From: Prochilodus magdalenae
Taxonomy: Eukaryota; Chordata; Actinopteri; Characiformes; Prochilodontidae
DNA length: 64,000 nucleotides
Reading direction: 5' to 3'
Assembly (NCBI GenBank): GCA_024036415.1
Contig: JAMWET010003916.1
Location: 213,501 to 277,500 of the forward strand
Positions within the stretch are counted from its first letter, which is position 1. Each line of letters opens with the position of its first letter. The translations under genes were made by a program, and so were the position numbers. Shown in pieces: positions 27,160 to 39,130 of the stretch. Under the pieces are notes generated by a model. The model had not been told where the DNA came from. It ran no database searches and saw nothing but the letters and a program-made list of their open reading frames with translations.

Positions 27160-29550
27160 GTTGCAGGGATTTATCACCTTTTTGTTTGCCATGATGGAAC
27201 TGCTCACGTGTTCCATGGGAGCTCTGACTTTGCAGTTGTTGTGTGGAGAGCATTCGTTTACAGTGCTGGAAACTTTAATTGTTTGATCCCTCACTTTATA
27301 ATCTGTCCATCCAACTCATAACATTTGCTGATACGCAACAGCAACAGGCTGCAACTGAGATAAATGGCACACTGATTATGAAGGTGTGTGATTTGTCTAT
27401 ATCCTTTTACAATAACCTAATGAAGATTACTGTACATTTGATTGCAAACCCAGATTTATTGTTATGTGCTCATGAGCAAAAATGTCTGATAAAATCGGTT
27501 TATATGTCTTCATATCTTCTTATGTAACTTGGTTTGTTCCGGTGTCAGCCATGGGTTGAAATATGCTTATACATGCATACTCTAAGGATTGCAAGCAGAT
27601 GCCAGCTCACATTACATGGAATGTGGACACTGAACCAACATTGACCTAACCTGGTTTTGCCTGGAAGCTTTTCTGTTAATATTAATCTTAATCTGTGAAG
27701 TGTCTTCTGTTACCATCAGGCGCACTGCCACGGCTAGTAATTGCTAAAGGAATAGATGAGGTTCAGCTGAAAGCTGACATTTAAATCAAGTGTGGCAATA
27801 CTGACCGTTTCCCCAAAGAGAGATTACTCTTTTCTTCCCCACTGAATTGTGGTATTGAGTAACGGAGATTTGTGGGAGGTAAAGTAAAACCCTTGAAGCT
27901 GTGCCATGTAGTTTTTAAGCTAGATTTTTTGAAAGTCATAATCAATATGTAAAACACAGTCATGATGGGTCTTGGATTTCATTTGGCTTTGAGTCAGGGA
28001 AGCCAATTATTTAGAGTCCAGTAAGTAAAACAGATGATTTTAGGTGCTGTTCCACTGTACATGAGTGGATTCAACAACAAAGAGCAACGTCTTCCTGTTG
28101 AACACTTGTACATTAGAACTGATATCCTCTTCATCAGTGTTTCTAAAGGGCTAAATAACATTTTATGACTATGAGGTCAATTAAGCGCATATTAAGAGGT
28201 CAATGCATTATCACCAGAGATCATCAGCGAACCTGGACTTTGACCAGGTTTAGTGTCTGGGGTAAACAGTGTGCTGGAGAGCTTTGAGCACCTCAGCCAA
28301 TGGAAGTCAGTGAGCTGCTTGAAGGGAAAGAGCTTTGGTTTACTGCTACAACCTGCTGACACCTTGTGGTAGCACAGGTACATCATAAGTCTACTATACA
28401 AATTAGAATTGTGAAATCACAGTGTTATATTTACACTATGAATTCTGTTGTTATACTGATGACTGGAGTTTGGAATACCGAACCACTGGATGCATCATAA
28501 AGACAAATTCACTGTTTTGACCCAGTAAACAAGAACAACATAACCATAACAACCAGTAACTGACTGGAAATAGGCACATTTCCCTCGTTTTATTCATCTT
28601 TTGTACTAGTTAATTTTTTCCTCCTGTTCTTTTTCTTATTTCTCTATCAGTTATTTATAATAGTTTTGTAACACAGGGAAACCTAACCACAGGGATAGCT
28701 TTAGGTGGAATCCAACATGAGAGGATAAAGAAGCCCCAACAGCATAGTGTATTGTCTTGTCAATCTTGTTTAAGGTTCTGCTCCTGGTTAGTTCATTTAA
28801 GCACAGGTGGACAATTAAATGAAGATCAAAAGCAAGAATGACTGAAGCTCTAATGTCCACCACCGCCTACTCTCGGCAGGATTCAGTGGCCAAAAAAAGA
28901 ATAACTATAAATACAAGTAAGTCTAGAGTTAACACTGGTGCTGCTTCCACCCCTGGAGATGCTCTTGGCGATTCAACACTTGATGCTGTACTCAATGTTG
29001 CTTCTAGCCTGGTAAGGAGTCGTAAGGGGAGGTGGAGAATTGTACTGGTGATACAGTGCCCCCTATTGTTTAGAGGACGAATTAAACTGGTTCCATCACC
29101 TTACATATTGCTCATTACAATAATTGTGGAGGAAAAAGACAAAACAGAAGGAGAAACTGGAGGAGAAACTAGATAAATGAAAATAAATACAAAAACGCCT
29201 TTTCTCAGTTTAGCTATGGTCTACCACATACAAGAGGAACTGGATCTGCCTAAAATGTCGAATCCATCAGGTTTTGTTGTTTGACGCCACAGGGAAAAGC
29301 AAAGTTTGGGTGCATGTTCATTTTCAACTTCATATGCATTTTTTGACCACAGAAATGGGACTTGGAGACCTTTAGTTTATCAGTTACTATAGTTTTAAAA
29401 TATGGAACTACTGCTTTTGATGTTACAAACCATGCGTCATAAAAAATGCCTTTTAAATACAGTTGGCAACTTACATCTGACTTCAACACAATCAAAAGCA
29501 TCACTGTTTGAATAACGAGATGAGACAGTTTAGAGAAACTACATTGATTG
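27160..29550. other. Intergenic stretch downstream of sephs2
   Basis: No gene recognised. The segment 28940-29140 shares 'ccctattgttt.gag' and 'acatattgctc' blocks with 33440-33510 inside sephs2, so both are copies of one dispersed repeat. Confidence 0.45.
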
Positions 29551-29551
29551 T

Positions 29552-29557
29552 TTTATT
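29552..29557 (-). terminator. sephs2: Poly(A) signal of sephs2
   Basis: AATAAA on the minus strand, about 70 nt past the SECIS. This fits a sephs2 3' UTR of about 1.7 kb that keeps the SECIS in the mRNA. Confidence 0.7.
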
Positions 29558-31255
29558 GGTTTGAGATGGCAAATAAATCACTGACAAACACCCAACCAGC
29601 TGAACAGACTTCAGTAGATCAGGGACCACTCATCCTTTCCAGTAACATCAACTTCTCCCTTCCCCGATATGGGGTTTAAAAGGAAACGTATCATGATCAG
29701 GAAGAGCGGCGTGTCTCAACTACTGGAGCTATTCAGCTGACATCTCTGGCATTCTGGACTCACCAGCCGAAGCAAAGAGAGCTGCTCAACCCTCTCTCTG
29801 ATACAGGGTGAGGAGCCAGACTACCAATCCACTACTGATTCAAATGATGAGAATGATATGCATGGAGTGGAGTAATGACACACACCTCAGGATTAGCAGG
29901 ACAAATCAAGCTTTCCACAACTCTAAAACACCCCAGCAAACCAGAAACAAGCCCTCTCCCTAAAGCTACCGCAGATTACACACCTAAGGAAACCCATACG
30001 TAATTGCTAGTTGTGATTCTGTCATAAAACCTCACTGCTGTCTTTGCCCAAGTGTGACACATTCTGAAGACTGAAAGACATGTTACCATCTTTTCACCCA
30101 TCCCTGACATTTACTATATGAGAAAGACTAAATTATCTAAACACAAAATCTGATACAGAAAGGCAAAAGAAACCAAACATCTCCCTAATTTGGCCTATTG
30201 CATTTAACTCTTTGACAATTATACAATTAAATACAAAATAAATTAAATATACCCATGTGAAAGATTATTTGGAACATTTGTTTGGTTTGACTTGATCATG
30301 ATTAAGTAGCCTAAAGCAGGGGTGTTCAATCATATCTGCAAAGAGCAATGGTGTTGCAGGTTTACATTCCAACAAAGGAGAAGCTTACATGATCAACTGC
30401 TGGAGGACTAAGACCAACTTATTAAGGATGTACAATTAAATGTGCACCAACTCAAAGAAATACCTGCAGCCACAGGGCCCTTTGCCAATAAGACTAGACA
30501 CACCTGGTATTTTGCTTGAATGTTTTTCCCCCCTCCCCAACACTTGGCTTTGATTGTCACAGAAAGACGCATGTGATCTAAAAGTCTTGACTTTTCAGAA
30601 ACAAGGTGAAAATGTTTCTAGCTAGAAAAAGTCAAGGTGCCTAAAAGCCAATAATGTTACTGAGTTTAAATAAAGGCAATTTAAGGGTCACCTAACCAAC
30701 CCACAAGCTACAGAAGGGTGGAAAGGAAGAATGCCGAGGAGAGGCAAGTGACCAGAAGTAGAGAAAACGACCAAACCTACTACGACATGAAGGAGTCACC
30801 CCAGAATTTCTACCACAGGACTGAAAGGGAGTTGGACAAAGAGGGCAAATCTAAATGTAGCAGGTGAACCAATGAATGGCATGGGTATGCTGTCCGTTTC
30901 ATTTCCCACCAGGTAAAAAGAAAGAATTTTTTGGTCTGTTGCTCTCAACCCATCGGCTGAACAGGGAGAAGAAATGAACAGCAGAATGTACATGAGACTC
31001 CCCCTCTCCGTATTCTCTCTAATACGCACTCGCACTGCCCAACACATTCACACACATCAACACTTGTGTCACTCCATTCTTACCAGAACATCATATCACA
31101 CCTTCCACAAGCGCACACACATACATCGGCACACACACATTCGCACTTAAGAGAGGCCATCCAAAGAGAGGGAGCTGAGAAAAAAAAATGTGAGGATGAA
31201 AGAGAGATATTCCTATCACACTCCTATTGTTTCCTAGGCTGTAAAGCCTACACCA
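29558..31255 (-). other. sephs2: sephs2 3' UTR
   Basis: Inferred 3' UTR between the stop codon and the poly(A) signal, carrying the SECIS near its distal end. Around 30310-30520 it contains sequence that looks like a dispersed fish repeat: a 'caggggtgttcaatcat' opening, then 'gtttacattccaac' and 'cacacctgg'. A (CA)-rich patch is at 31100-31140. A 3' UTR intron is not excluded, because I cannot see transcript evidence. Confidence 0.6.
29626..29709 (-). promoter_or_regulatory. sephs2: SECIS element (form 2) in sephs2 3' UTR
   Basis: RNA signal that recruits SBP2/eEFSec to decode UGA as Sec. Read on the minus strand, helix I pairs GGAAGAGCGG (plus strand, 29700-29709) with ttcc 29637-29640 and ccactc 29626-29631. 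The 5' quartet strand ATGA is at 29694-29691 and its partner TGAT at 29650-29647. Helix II is about 11 bp with G-U pairs and one mismatch. The unpaired AAA is at 29677-29675. A mini-helix CCCC/GGGG (29674-29671 with 29665-29662) closes an ATATC loop, which is the form-2 apex. All core elements are present in the right order and spacing, on the same strand as the Sec gene and before a polyadenylation signal. Confidence 0.93.
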
Positions 31256-34200
31256 CTATGCCTGTGTGGGCTGTGTCTCAGGAGGGCTGGAGTTGTTGTT
31301 GCCCTCCTGTGCGTTAGCTACAGCACCGCGGTAGGGAACCTCAATGATGCGGGGCTTGTCGATGATGCGGGCGCAGCGGCTGCCCTTCTCCACAATTCCA
31401 ATGATCCAAGCCTGCTGACCATCACCCACACCACCCTCCTGACCCAGTGATGAGCTCCGGCTAGCCTTCATCTCTGCACAGAAACGTGCTGCCTGTTCCC
31501 GTGGCAGACAGATCAGGAGCCCACCTAAAAGATACATAAACACTTAACAAAAGTGGCAACAATCTTTTGACATGCCTCCTTTCTTCGCATTCCTTAAGGG
31601 TTAACAGCTGCTAGTTATAGTGAAGACTGAATGTGTATTACATTATGATGAATCAAACCAAACATATATAGATATACATATTTATGTTAAATATAAACTG
31701 TTTGAAATATTTTTAAGTTTTAGCACAATTTCTATAGCAGCTTCCAATTTTTCCTTCAGCTACTACTGACAAATGTCTGATGAGCTGATTTAAAACTTAT
31801 CTAAACTTGAACTGTTTCAAACAGAGACACATTAAAGAGGCATCCTGTTGTAGTGATGTGCTTGTTTGCTCTTACCAGACGTCTCGGAGGACGTTCCGTG
31901 CAGCAGGCCGAATAGGTTTCCCCCTGCCTTGCTGACTGCAGCCATCTTGGCAATGATGGGCAGGTTATGGATGACGAAGGCCACATCATTACGCTGCTGC
32001 TTCGCCAGATTCCGTGCGTGCCCGATTATTCCGAAGCCTGTGATGTCAGTGGCAGCATGCGCGTTGAACTTGTGCATTAGCGCGGCAGCTAAACAGAAAT
32101 ATTAACCAGCAACATATGTAAAATAAAAAAGTGCTCTGCCATCATTCCTAAAATCAATAGCTCAGCTCCACATATGCAGATATTTATGCAAACCATTATG
32201 GAAGGCAAATAGAAAGGAACCTCAGTCTAAAACAGTCCTAAAATATGTAGGCACATTACCAGAGAGAAATCTAATAAGCTTCTTCAAATGTTTTAGAAAC
32301 ACAACAAACACAGTACGGGTGTCCTTCAGGATCAAAACTGTGAAATGGCATTCCAAGGGCCAGAAAGCTATAAATTAAAAATTCAAAATACCTCCACAAA
32401 TTTCAATTACTCAGTAAAACATGGTGGAAAAGCACATTGGAATCAAATTACAGAATGAAGTTATACTGGAAGGATAACCTTAAGTGCTCAATGTGAGAAG
32501 CATCTAGAGAAACAAAGAGGCATTGAGCTGACATGAAGTGTTTTTCACTTGCATTCCACAAACCAGCCATTGTATGATGGACCATATTAAGTCAGAGGGT
32601 AGTCAAGGTAGGACTATATAATAAACATGTTTTAAGTATTACTATTTTCATAGCTGCTTTTTTTCTGTAAAATTTATACTAATTATCAGAATCCTTCCAA
32701 ACAGGCGGTCATTCTCAGTTGTATTACCAGTTCGGTTGAGTGTAGCCATGTTGAGCATGGCCTCCTGATAAGCCTGCTCCACCTCCTCCTTTGAGATCAC
32801 CAACTTGATCTTGTTCCATTTTTCTGGCTAATTGACAGAAGACAGACAATGAGAGGATAAGAGGAAGCCACAGACAAAACAGAAAACACAATGTACTGCT
32901 GTGACAGTGAAAAAGAGCTCTCTTACATTGTCCAGCCACTGATGAGCGTTGACCGCTACTTGGGTTCCGAGAGGTTTGGTGAGAACTAGCACGTCACCAG
33001 GTACAGCACCATCAGGCCTGAATACATTACAAAACACAACAATGGAGAAATTAAATCAGGAAAGAGACAGAAAGAAATGGTGCAGAAAGGATGCATGAGG
33101 AGAGAGTGTACTGTATATCTGTAAAGAAGCAATATTTAAGATTTTATCAATAGAATGCTAAAGTTAGCATGCTAACCTGCTAGTCATGTTAACGGACATG
33201 CTGCCAGTTAGACCATTAAGCAAGAGGAAAATAAGACTAGACGCAATGACAGCTGCAGCTTGTGGCATGCAAACATTAAAACAACCACATTCAGCAGCAA
33301 ACAAAATGATCTAAATGGAAGCAAACTGAAACTTAACACTGCCGCAGCTTTCTCCTGCTGGAGACAGCTCTTGGAAAGAAAAGGAATGAAGTTTGATGCT
33401 GGTAGGAATTAAAATAAAAGGAGGAGGGTGACATCCTGCACCCTATTGTTTGGAGTATCAATTTGAAAGGTTGCTTCCTCTGACATATTGCTCTTGTAAA
33501 GGTAGTGTGTTTTAACATACTCACATAATAAAATCATTGGGCTGGCACACCACCGTGGCCACGCCTCCTACAATGATCCAGGGGTTCATTACAGTCTGGC
33601 CACCTGTCACTGAAGTGCCGCCCTCTTCAGCTGCATCACGGAATCCCTTCATTATTAAAGGCATCACATGCTCCCTCTCCTGAGAAAACAGTACCACATT
33701 CACAACAATATTGATACACAGTAATAATAACGGAATGCGAGTCAAACGGAGTGCACCGAGTTAATCTAAATCTCAAAACTGTGTGTTGTTACACTTCAGA
33801 GTCGCAGTCCTTAGTTAGCACAAGACAGTTCAAACCAACTGTGTTGTTACCCCTGTCAGTCAACTAGTACAACAGTACCAACTAGCTACCACTTGCATTA
33901 CTGTAGTTTAGCATGTGACTGCATATCCCTTAGCAAAAATGATCCCAGAACATAATTATATTTTCACGACTATATTTTTTTACAATTTTATTCTTTATTG
34001 TTTGCTTCTGACACAGAATGTGTCTTATTTAATGGTGGTTTCTTGGCCAGCTACAAAAGCAGCCTCAGCCAAGACAATCTCAGCTAAGTCTCACTGAATT
34101 AGAGCTATAGATCTTAAAGTTTATTAAAAACTCACTTTTTAGTCCTTGTGCACATACATTTGGCTATGAAATATGAAATCAACCCAGTCAGCTTTCCGTG

Positions 34201-37200
34201 GCCTGCCTAGATCACTACAAGGTTTACAATTACAATTACATCCCCTCAGAGCTATTCACAGAGACTTCTCTGTTGTTGGCTGCACTTTAGTGGATAAAGT
34301 TTATTTTTGATGGTGGCAATGTCTACTTACAGTCAGCATAAACCTGTACAAGTGTGCAAATGACTTTGCATCTGACACAAAGTTGAAGTCAATTTCTTGT
34401 TTAGGTTTTCTTGTTCCATCTTTAATGATGTGCCAGATATATTCAAGCACCTCAGAAATTTCCCTGTTCCACCTCAAACCAGCAGTTACATTCTGTTGCC
34501 CAGGGCAACTTACGTAACTACTGGAACAAAAAAAATTAAGTAAGAAGCTGGTGAATAGGAAGTTGTGCATCATCCTGTTTTTAAACCTAAAGCACGGGCA
34601 ACAAAACGTTTCCTAAAAGAGGGGTCAGAACCAAGGGTCCATGTCAAAAACGGCCAACGTTTAGTATTCAAAAACATTCAGACGTTTTGAACAAAGCTGT
34701 TTAGAAAAAAAAAAGAATGGAGCTCTGGTGCTTCTTCCTTCTGGTATTTTGACCAAAGCATGTCACAGACATTTCAGTAAGACCCCAGAGAACCATGTTA
34801 CTTACACAGGTACTCAACTGTGTTACTCAATCGTGTTTGCTCAAACATCCTGTAATGCATTACTCTATTACTTGAGATGAACATCTGAGAGTTAAAGAGT
34901 ATATAAGTTATATTTAAATAGCAGCTTTAATAAATTAAAGAACACTTTGCATTAGGAAGCAAAGTGACTACATCCTCTCCATCAATGCTACGTGGCCTTG
35001 TGCTCAGTAGTCATTTACCCTGCACTGTGATCTTCATTTTTGAATAGGTAATTTACATAAAGATCCAATGCACATACAGAGACATGTCACTATGTAAAGC
35101 AGTTCACACAGCAGGGGAATCACTAAAATAACATACTACTGTATGTGGAAACAATACTATACCGACAACACAAAAAAATGTAAATTGAATAATTCACAGC
35201 TCACCTTCTCATTCATCTTCTGGCTAAGACTGAGCAGCATCAGCATGTTATCACACTCAGTGATGCCCATGGCGTACAGATCACTCAGCACATTTGCACA
35301 AGCTATTCGACCCTGCCATCAAGTGAACAACAACATTCAGTTAATGTTTACTTAACAAGAATAATGTTTAATCAGTGCTAGTATATAACATATCAGTGAA
35401 TAAAATAAGATGAAAGCAACACTGTGTTAACGGTAAATCAGTAACAGACAGAAAACAGACAGATGAGCAACTGAAAGGTATAACTCAGTAATCTTGTGAC
35501 CGAGAGAGCCACAGAGGCAACACCTACCATCATATATGGATCTTCAACTAAAGGGTAAAAGAAATCTGTAGTTTGGATCAGGGACAGACCTCCATGCCTC
35601 AAAGGGATGACGCAAGAATCCATCCCAATACCTGCAACACAGATTCAGGAGATTCAGACGCACAAAGAAACTTCTGCTTATTCACATTTTACATACACAA
35701 ATTATTCACTTTGTCATTCAGGACCTTTGTTTTCATATCTACCAAAACACTGTCCTACTTCGTGTGACATCATAGATACTATCAGATTTTTCCTAGTGAC
35801 TTGTTTTTGTTCCAAGATGCAACAATTATTAAACTGTAATACTGCCAAAACTGTCACAATATGCATCATGAAGATGTGACAATGCATTGTAAAAAAATGT
35901 GGTTTAAATACTGCATATCAAATTAAATTGTGGGATAAGTGTCTCGTTATATTTTGGTGTGTGGCGATACGTTACTACTAACAAACCAGAGAATCCTATA
36001 AACGTTCCTTTTTGCTTGCATCATGGAGGTTAATTGTCCAGCCAAATGGGTTAACGATTTATTACAGGAACTGGTCCACAGTCCACATACATAGGATCGT
36101 ACTAGGCAGTAATTATTACTGACTACAGAACGCCCCCAGTGCCGGTTCTGTTATACAAGCACTTCACACAATCATTCTTTTAATCTTGTAAGGGCTTTTA
36201 CAAAATAACTGTATGTTGTTAGCCATTATACACTGCAATACAGATGTTCATCAATTAAGTATTTAAATGAAGAAAAAATCAACAACGCAAAAACAAACAT
36301 GCTCAGCAAATAACAAGCTGATAAAGGCTTAAGGTAGATCGACAAGACAAAACCACATTCACGTAAAGAATGTGCTGAAGAATAGCCACTACCAAAAATA
36401 ACCTGCAGATGAAGTAGTCTTTTTAATCAGATCGCAAGACTCCTCAAATACAGAACTTTCTACGAAAGTGGAAGCAAAGCAGTTCAGGAGCTGCCGCCAG
36501 CTGAACCGCACACACAAAAAAGAAATCATAATCTAAATATGAAAGACTAAACCGTAACGTATGGGGTAAAAACAACAACAATGCTTTCAAAGAGCATTTG
36601 CAATAATCCACAGTGCACTCTGTCTACTAATACTGTACTCTCAGCTTTTGTCCTCATGCTCGTTGCACAACACTGCACAAGCAAACTTTAAAGCTACGTC
36701 AGAATTTCATGGTACAGTGTAACCTGTGTTACTGTGCTTATGACAATAAAACTTTAAATGCTGAACAAATTTATCCCACCTGATGGATTATCCACTTTTG
36801 ATTGCTTTTTGTCTGGAATGTTTAATTAAAAGTTGGACGATTTTCCTGGAATCATATCGGCACTGGAAAGTAATTGTTTTCTGTAATTTTGCGAAGATGT
36901 GTTTATTTAAAACATAAGCACCGTACAAACGATATGAGGGATATTTCAAACCGGCATGTCAATGGGTCGCTACTGTACTTCTGAAGAGTTGAACAATTAT
37001 GCGTTGTTTTATTGATTTTACCGCCTTTGTGACCCTCACAAATAATAATACTGCACGTAGCGTTTGTACCATGTGTCTAGTAGCAGCAGGCGCTCAGTCA
37101 GGACTACAGATAGGACTACACAAGACAATGCATATTTGCAGCTTGCTACAAAGACACTGCAGCGGCTCACACTGTCACTCTGACTGGTCTAACACTAGCT

Positions 37201-37704
37201 AGTTTAAGTAGCTCCTTTGTTTTTACTAGTGTACCTGGACATTATTTCCCTTAGTCCCGGTGTTTTACTTTAACATGTACGATACAGTAAAATATTTAAT
37301 GTACAGTCCTGGAGAAACAGGAACACGCGTACCACGGTTAGCCAGCTGGCTAGCGTCGTTAGCTAGCCGCGTTAGCAGCACCGCAGCTTTAGCCTACCTA
37401 ACTGGGGGGCACGTGAAACTGAACCAAGCTGGCCGAATTCGGAAGTCTCGTCTCCGGTTTCTCCAGCACCCCCATCCTGCCCAGCCTGGCGGTCGGGCTC
37501 AAGTCCCTGCAGGAGTTTGAGCAGAGTCTCCTGCGGGACTTTACAGCCTCATCCCTTCATGTCGGAAAAGGCCGTGAGCCGAAAGGGGCTCTCTAGGCCG
37601 TGCTCTTCGGGGTGAAGAGCCTGGTAGCCGGCCGGATAAAAGGCCGCATATCCCCCCGCTCCGCTTGACTCTACGGGCGGGGTTGGTGGACCCGAACCAG
37701 ACAT
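31256..37704 (-). CDS. sephs2: Selenophosphate synthetase 2 (selenoprotein)
   Basis: Makes selenophosphate, the selenium donor for Sec-tRNA, from selenide and ATP. The eight exons on the minus strand are 37704-37398, 35631-35528, 35312-35205, 33679-33525, 33017-32927, 32827-32728, 32088-31876 and 31524-31256. They have consistent splice phases and 448 codons, the same length as human SEPHS2. The catalytic loop reads MKG-Sec-GCKVPQE, with TGA at 37551-37549 as residue 52 and the conserved Lys three residues on. SEPHS2-type rather than SEPHS1-type residues are seen: [54 protein letters not shown]. Vertebrate SEPHS1 carries no Sec here. A SECIS lies 1.55 kb downstream of the stop. A naive gene caller would end or split the gene at the TGA. 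The start ATG follows GCGCC. The gene is multi-exon, unlike the intronless placental SEPHS2 retrocopy. Confidence 0.97.
33160..33520. repeat. Dispersed repeat in sephs2 intron
   Basis: The start resembles 17915-18300 and the end resembles 28940-29140 (ccctattgtttggagtatca, acatattgctcttgtaaagg). It ends just before the donor of the sephs2 exon at 33679-33525. Confidence 0.5.
34440..34565. repeat. Diverged copy of the short MITE family
   Basis: Contains ttccctgttccacctcaaac and agaagctggtgaataggaag at the other end. It lies in the sephs2 intron between 33679 and 35205. Confidence 0.6.
37549..37551 (-). other. sephs2: In-frame TGA selenocysteine codon of sephs2
   Basis: Codon 52 of sephs2 is TGA. 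It sits in the frame ATG-AAG-GGA-TGA-GGC-TGT-AAA, which matches the MKG-U-GCK active site of SPS2 enzymes. The frame stays open on both sides and joins the next exon correctly. About 15-28 nt after the TGA there is a short GCAG/CTGC hairpin (37534-37521), which could act as a readthrough-aiding structure, though it is weak. Confidence 0.95.
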
Positions 37705-38870
37705 GGCGCTCCAAGAGTTATTCGCTCCTCATTCAGGCGGAGAAATAACCCGTCAGTACTTTAGCAGGTGCTATTTCCCGAAGAGAGGAACTGCTGAGTA
37801 TGAATGGTGTTTGACTTCGGTGACCAAGCGTATGGACTACACCATTTCACTATGGAGACAGGTAGATTCATACACTGGCTTGAACAACATTACCGTTAAC
37901 TGGACTTTAATATTAAAGTCGTTATGGTTTAATTATTACAGGGTGGTTACACAAAGGAACAACAACGGTGGCAAAATTTATTAAATTGGGAGAGACATTT
38001 AAGCGACATGTTTGTGTTACCTCCCCCGTATTTAAATGGTACGGTCCGGCTGTCAGCTAGGTAAAGTATGGTTGATATTGAATATTCAGCGGATATTCGC
38101 GTTTTGCCCCGCCTACTGATCACAAACGACCCAAAACCTAGATGTAATTTAATACTTATAAAGGAAACTAAAGTTCAACCTTAGCAGTTCTTATCATACT
38201 AGAGGCTGCAGTATGTGGGTCACACTGATGTCTGCACGCCACAAGTTATTTTACTTCCGTGTATCACACAGAACAGTTGTAATTTTCTACATTAGAGTAA
38301 GATTTAACCAAGGTATCTATATCTCTATCTTACCAAGTTTTAGTATGTTTTTAAGATGTGTTTCAATTAACTACAAATATTTTTATTTGGCAGCAGGTTT
38401 GTGTGGCCTGTCTCGGGGAAGTTGTAGTAAGTGTTGGCTTTTGTGGATTTCTTTCCCACACAGCTTTATAAAAGTAGAAAATCTTCACATCATCTGTATA
38501 TTTTAGTAGGTTTCAACTCTTTATAAAAGAACACCAAAAGGTTCATCTTCTCTGAATGTTGTACGTTTTTAAACAGTATCCACACTTTACGAATGATCTC
38601 TTGTCTTTTGTGTTGCTGCAGGGTTTCTGGCCATTTTGAGAAAATGAAACCTAGTTTCTTCATTGAAAATATAATAGCCAAATTATTTAAATGAACAAAA
38701 AAAAGTGATTTATAAACACCAGCAGGTTTCTAATATTTGTGAACCTTGTACTTTTCTTTAAACGTCTTCCACAGTTTTACACAAGATTTAATTGAACAAT
38801 GTAACGTTTTAAATCATTTGGTTTTACTGCAGTGCAGTACACTCTTCAGATAAAGTCCAGGTTTAAAAAA
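37705..38870. other. sephs2 upstream region / gap to ssr4 3' end
   Basis: Contains the sephs2 promoter, which directly follows the GC-rich, CpG-rich first exon. Further right it is AT-rich. No gene is supported, although an open frame runs 37703-37984 on +. Confidence 0.5.
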
Positions 38871-38872
38871 TG

Positions 38873-38878
38873 TTTATT
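38873..38878 (-). terminator. ssr4: Poly(A) signal of ssr4
   Basis: AATAAA on the minus strand, about 250 nt past the ssr4 stop and embedded in AAATAAAATAAA-like sequence. It is the first canonical signal downstream. Confidence 0.6.
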
Positions 38879-39130
38879 TTATTCAATGAATTTCATTGAT
38901 ATGCAGACATTCCAGAAATGTGACCACACATTATCAACATTGTATCAATACTCATAATAGCCATAACACTGGCCATCATTATTCGGCTACATCACCAACT
39001 GTATTACACTCCTCCTGCTTGAGCAACTTGCTCTTAGATGTGTACCCAGTTCGGTACTGGCAATATAAACCTGTAAAGATGTACAGCATGTGGAAGAGTG
39101 GCTTCTTTATCTATTTAGCACTTGAGATAC

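Noticed and set aside
26075..27321. Very long open frames (up to 403 codons) on both strands
   Set aside because: They exist only because the CA-rich satellite lacks stop codons in most frames. The products are monotonous His/Thr or Cys/Val repeats with no domain.
28838..29176. 112-codon frame on +
   Set aside because: It overlaps a dispersed repeat shared with 33440-33510 and has no recognisable domain.
31256..37704. Assignment as sephs1
   Set aside because: Diagnostic segments ([37 protein letters not shown]) and the in-frame TGA fit SEPHS2. SEPHS1 of vertebrates has no Sec at this site.
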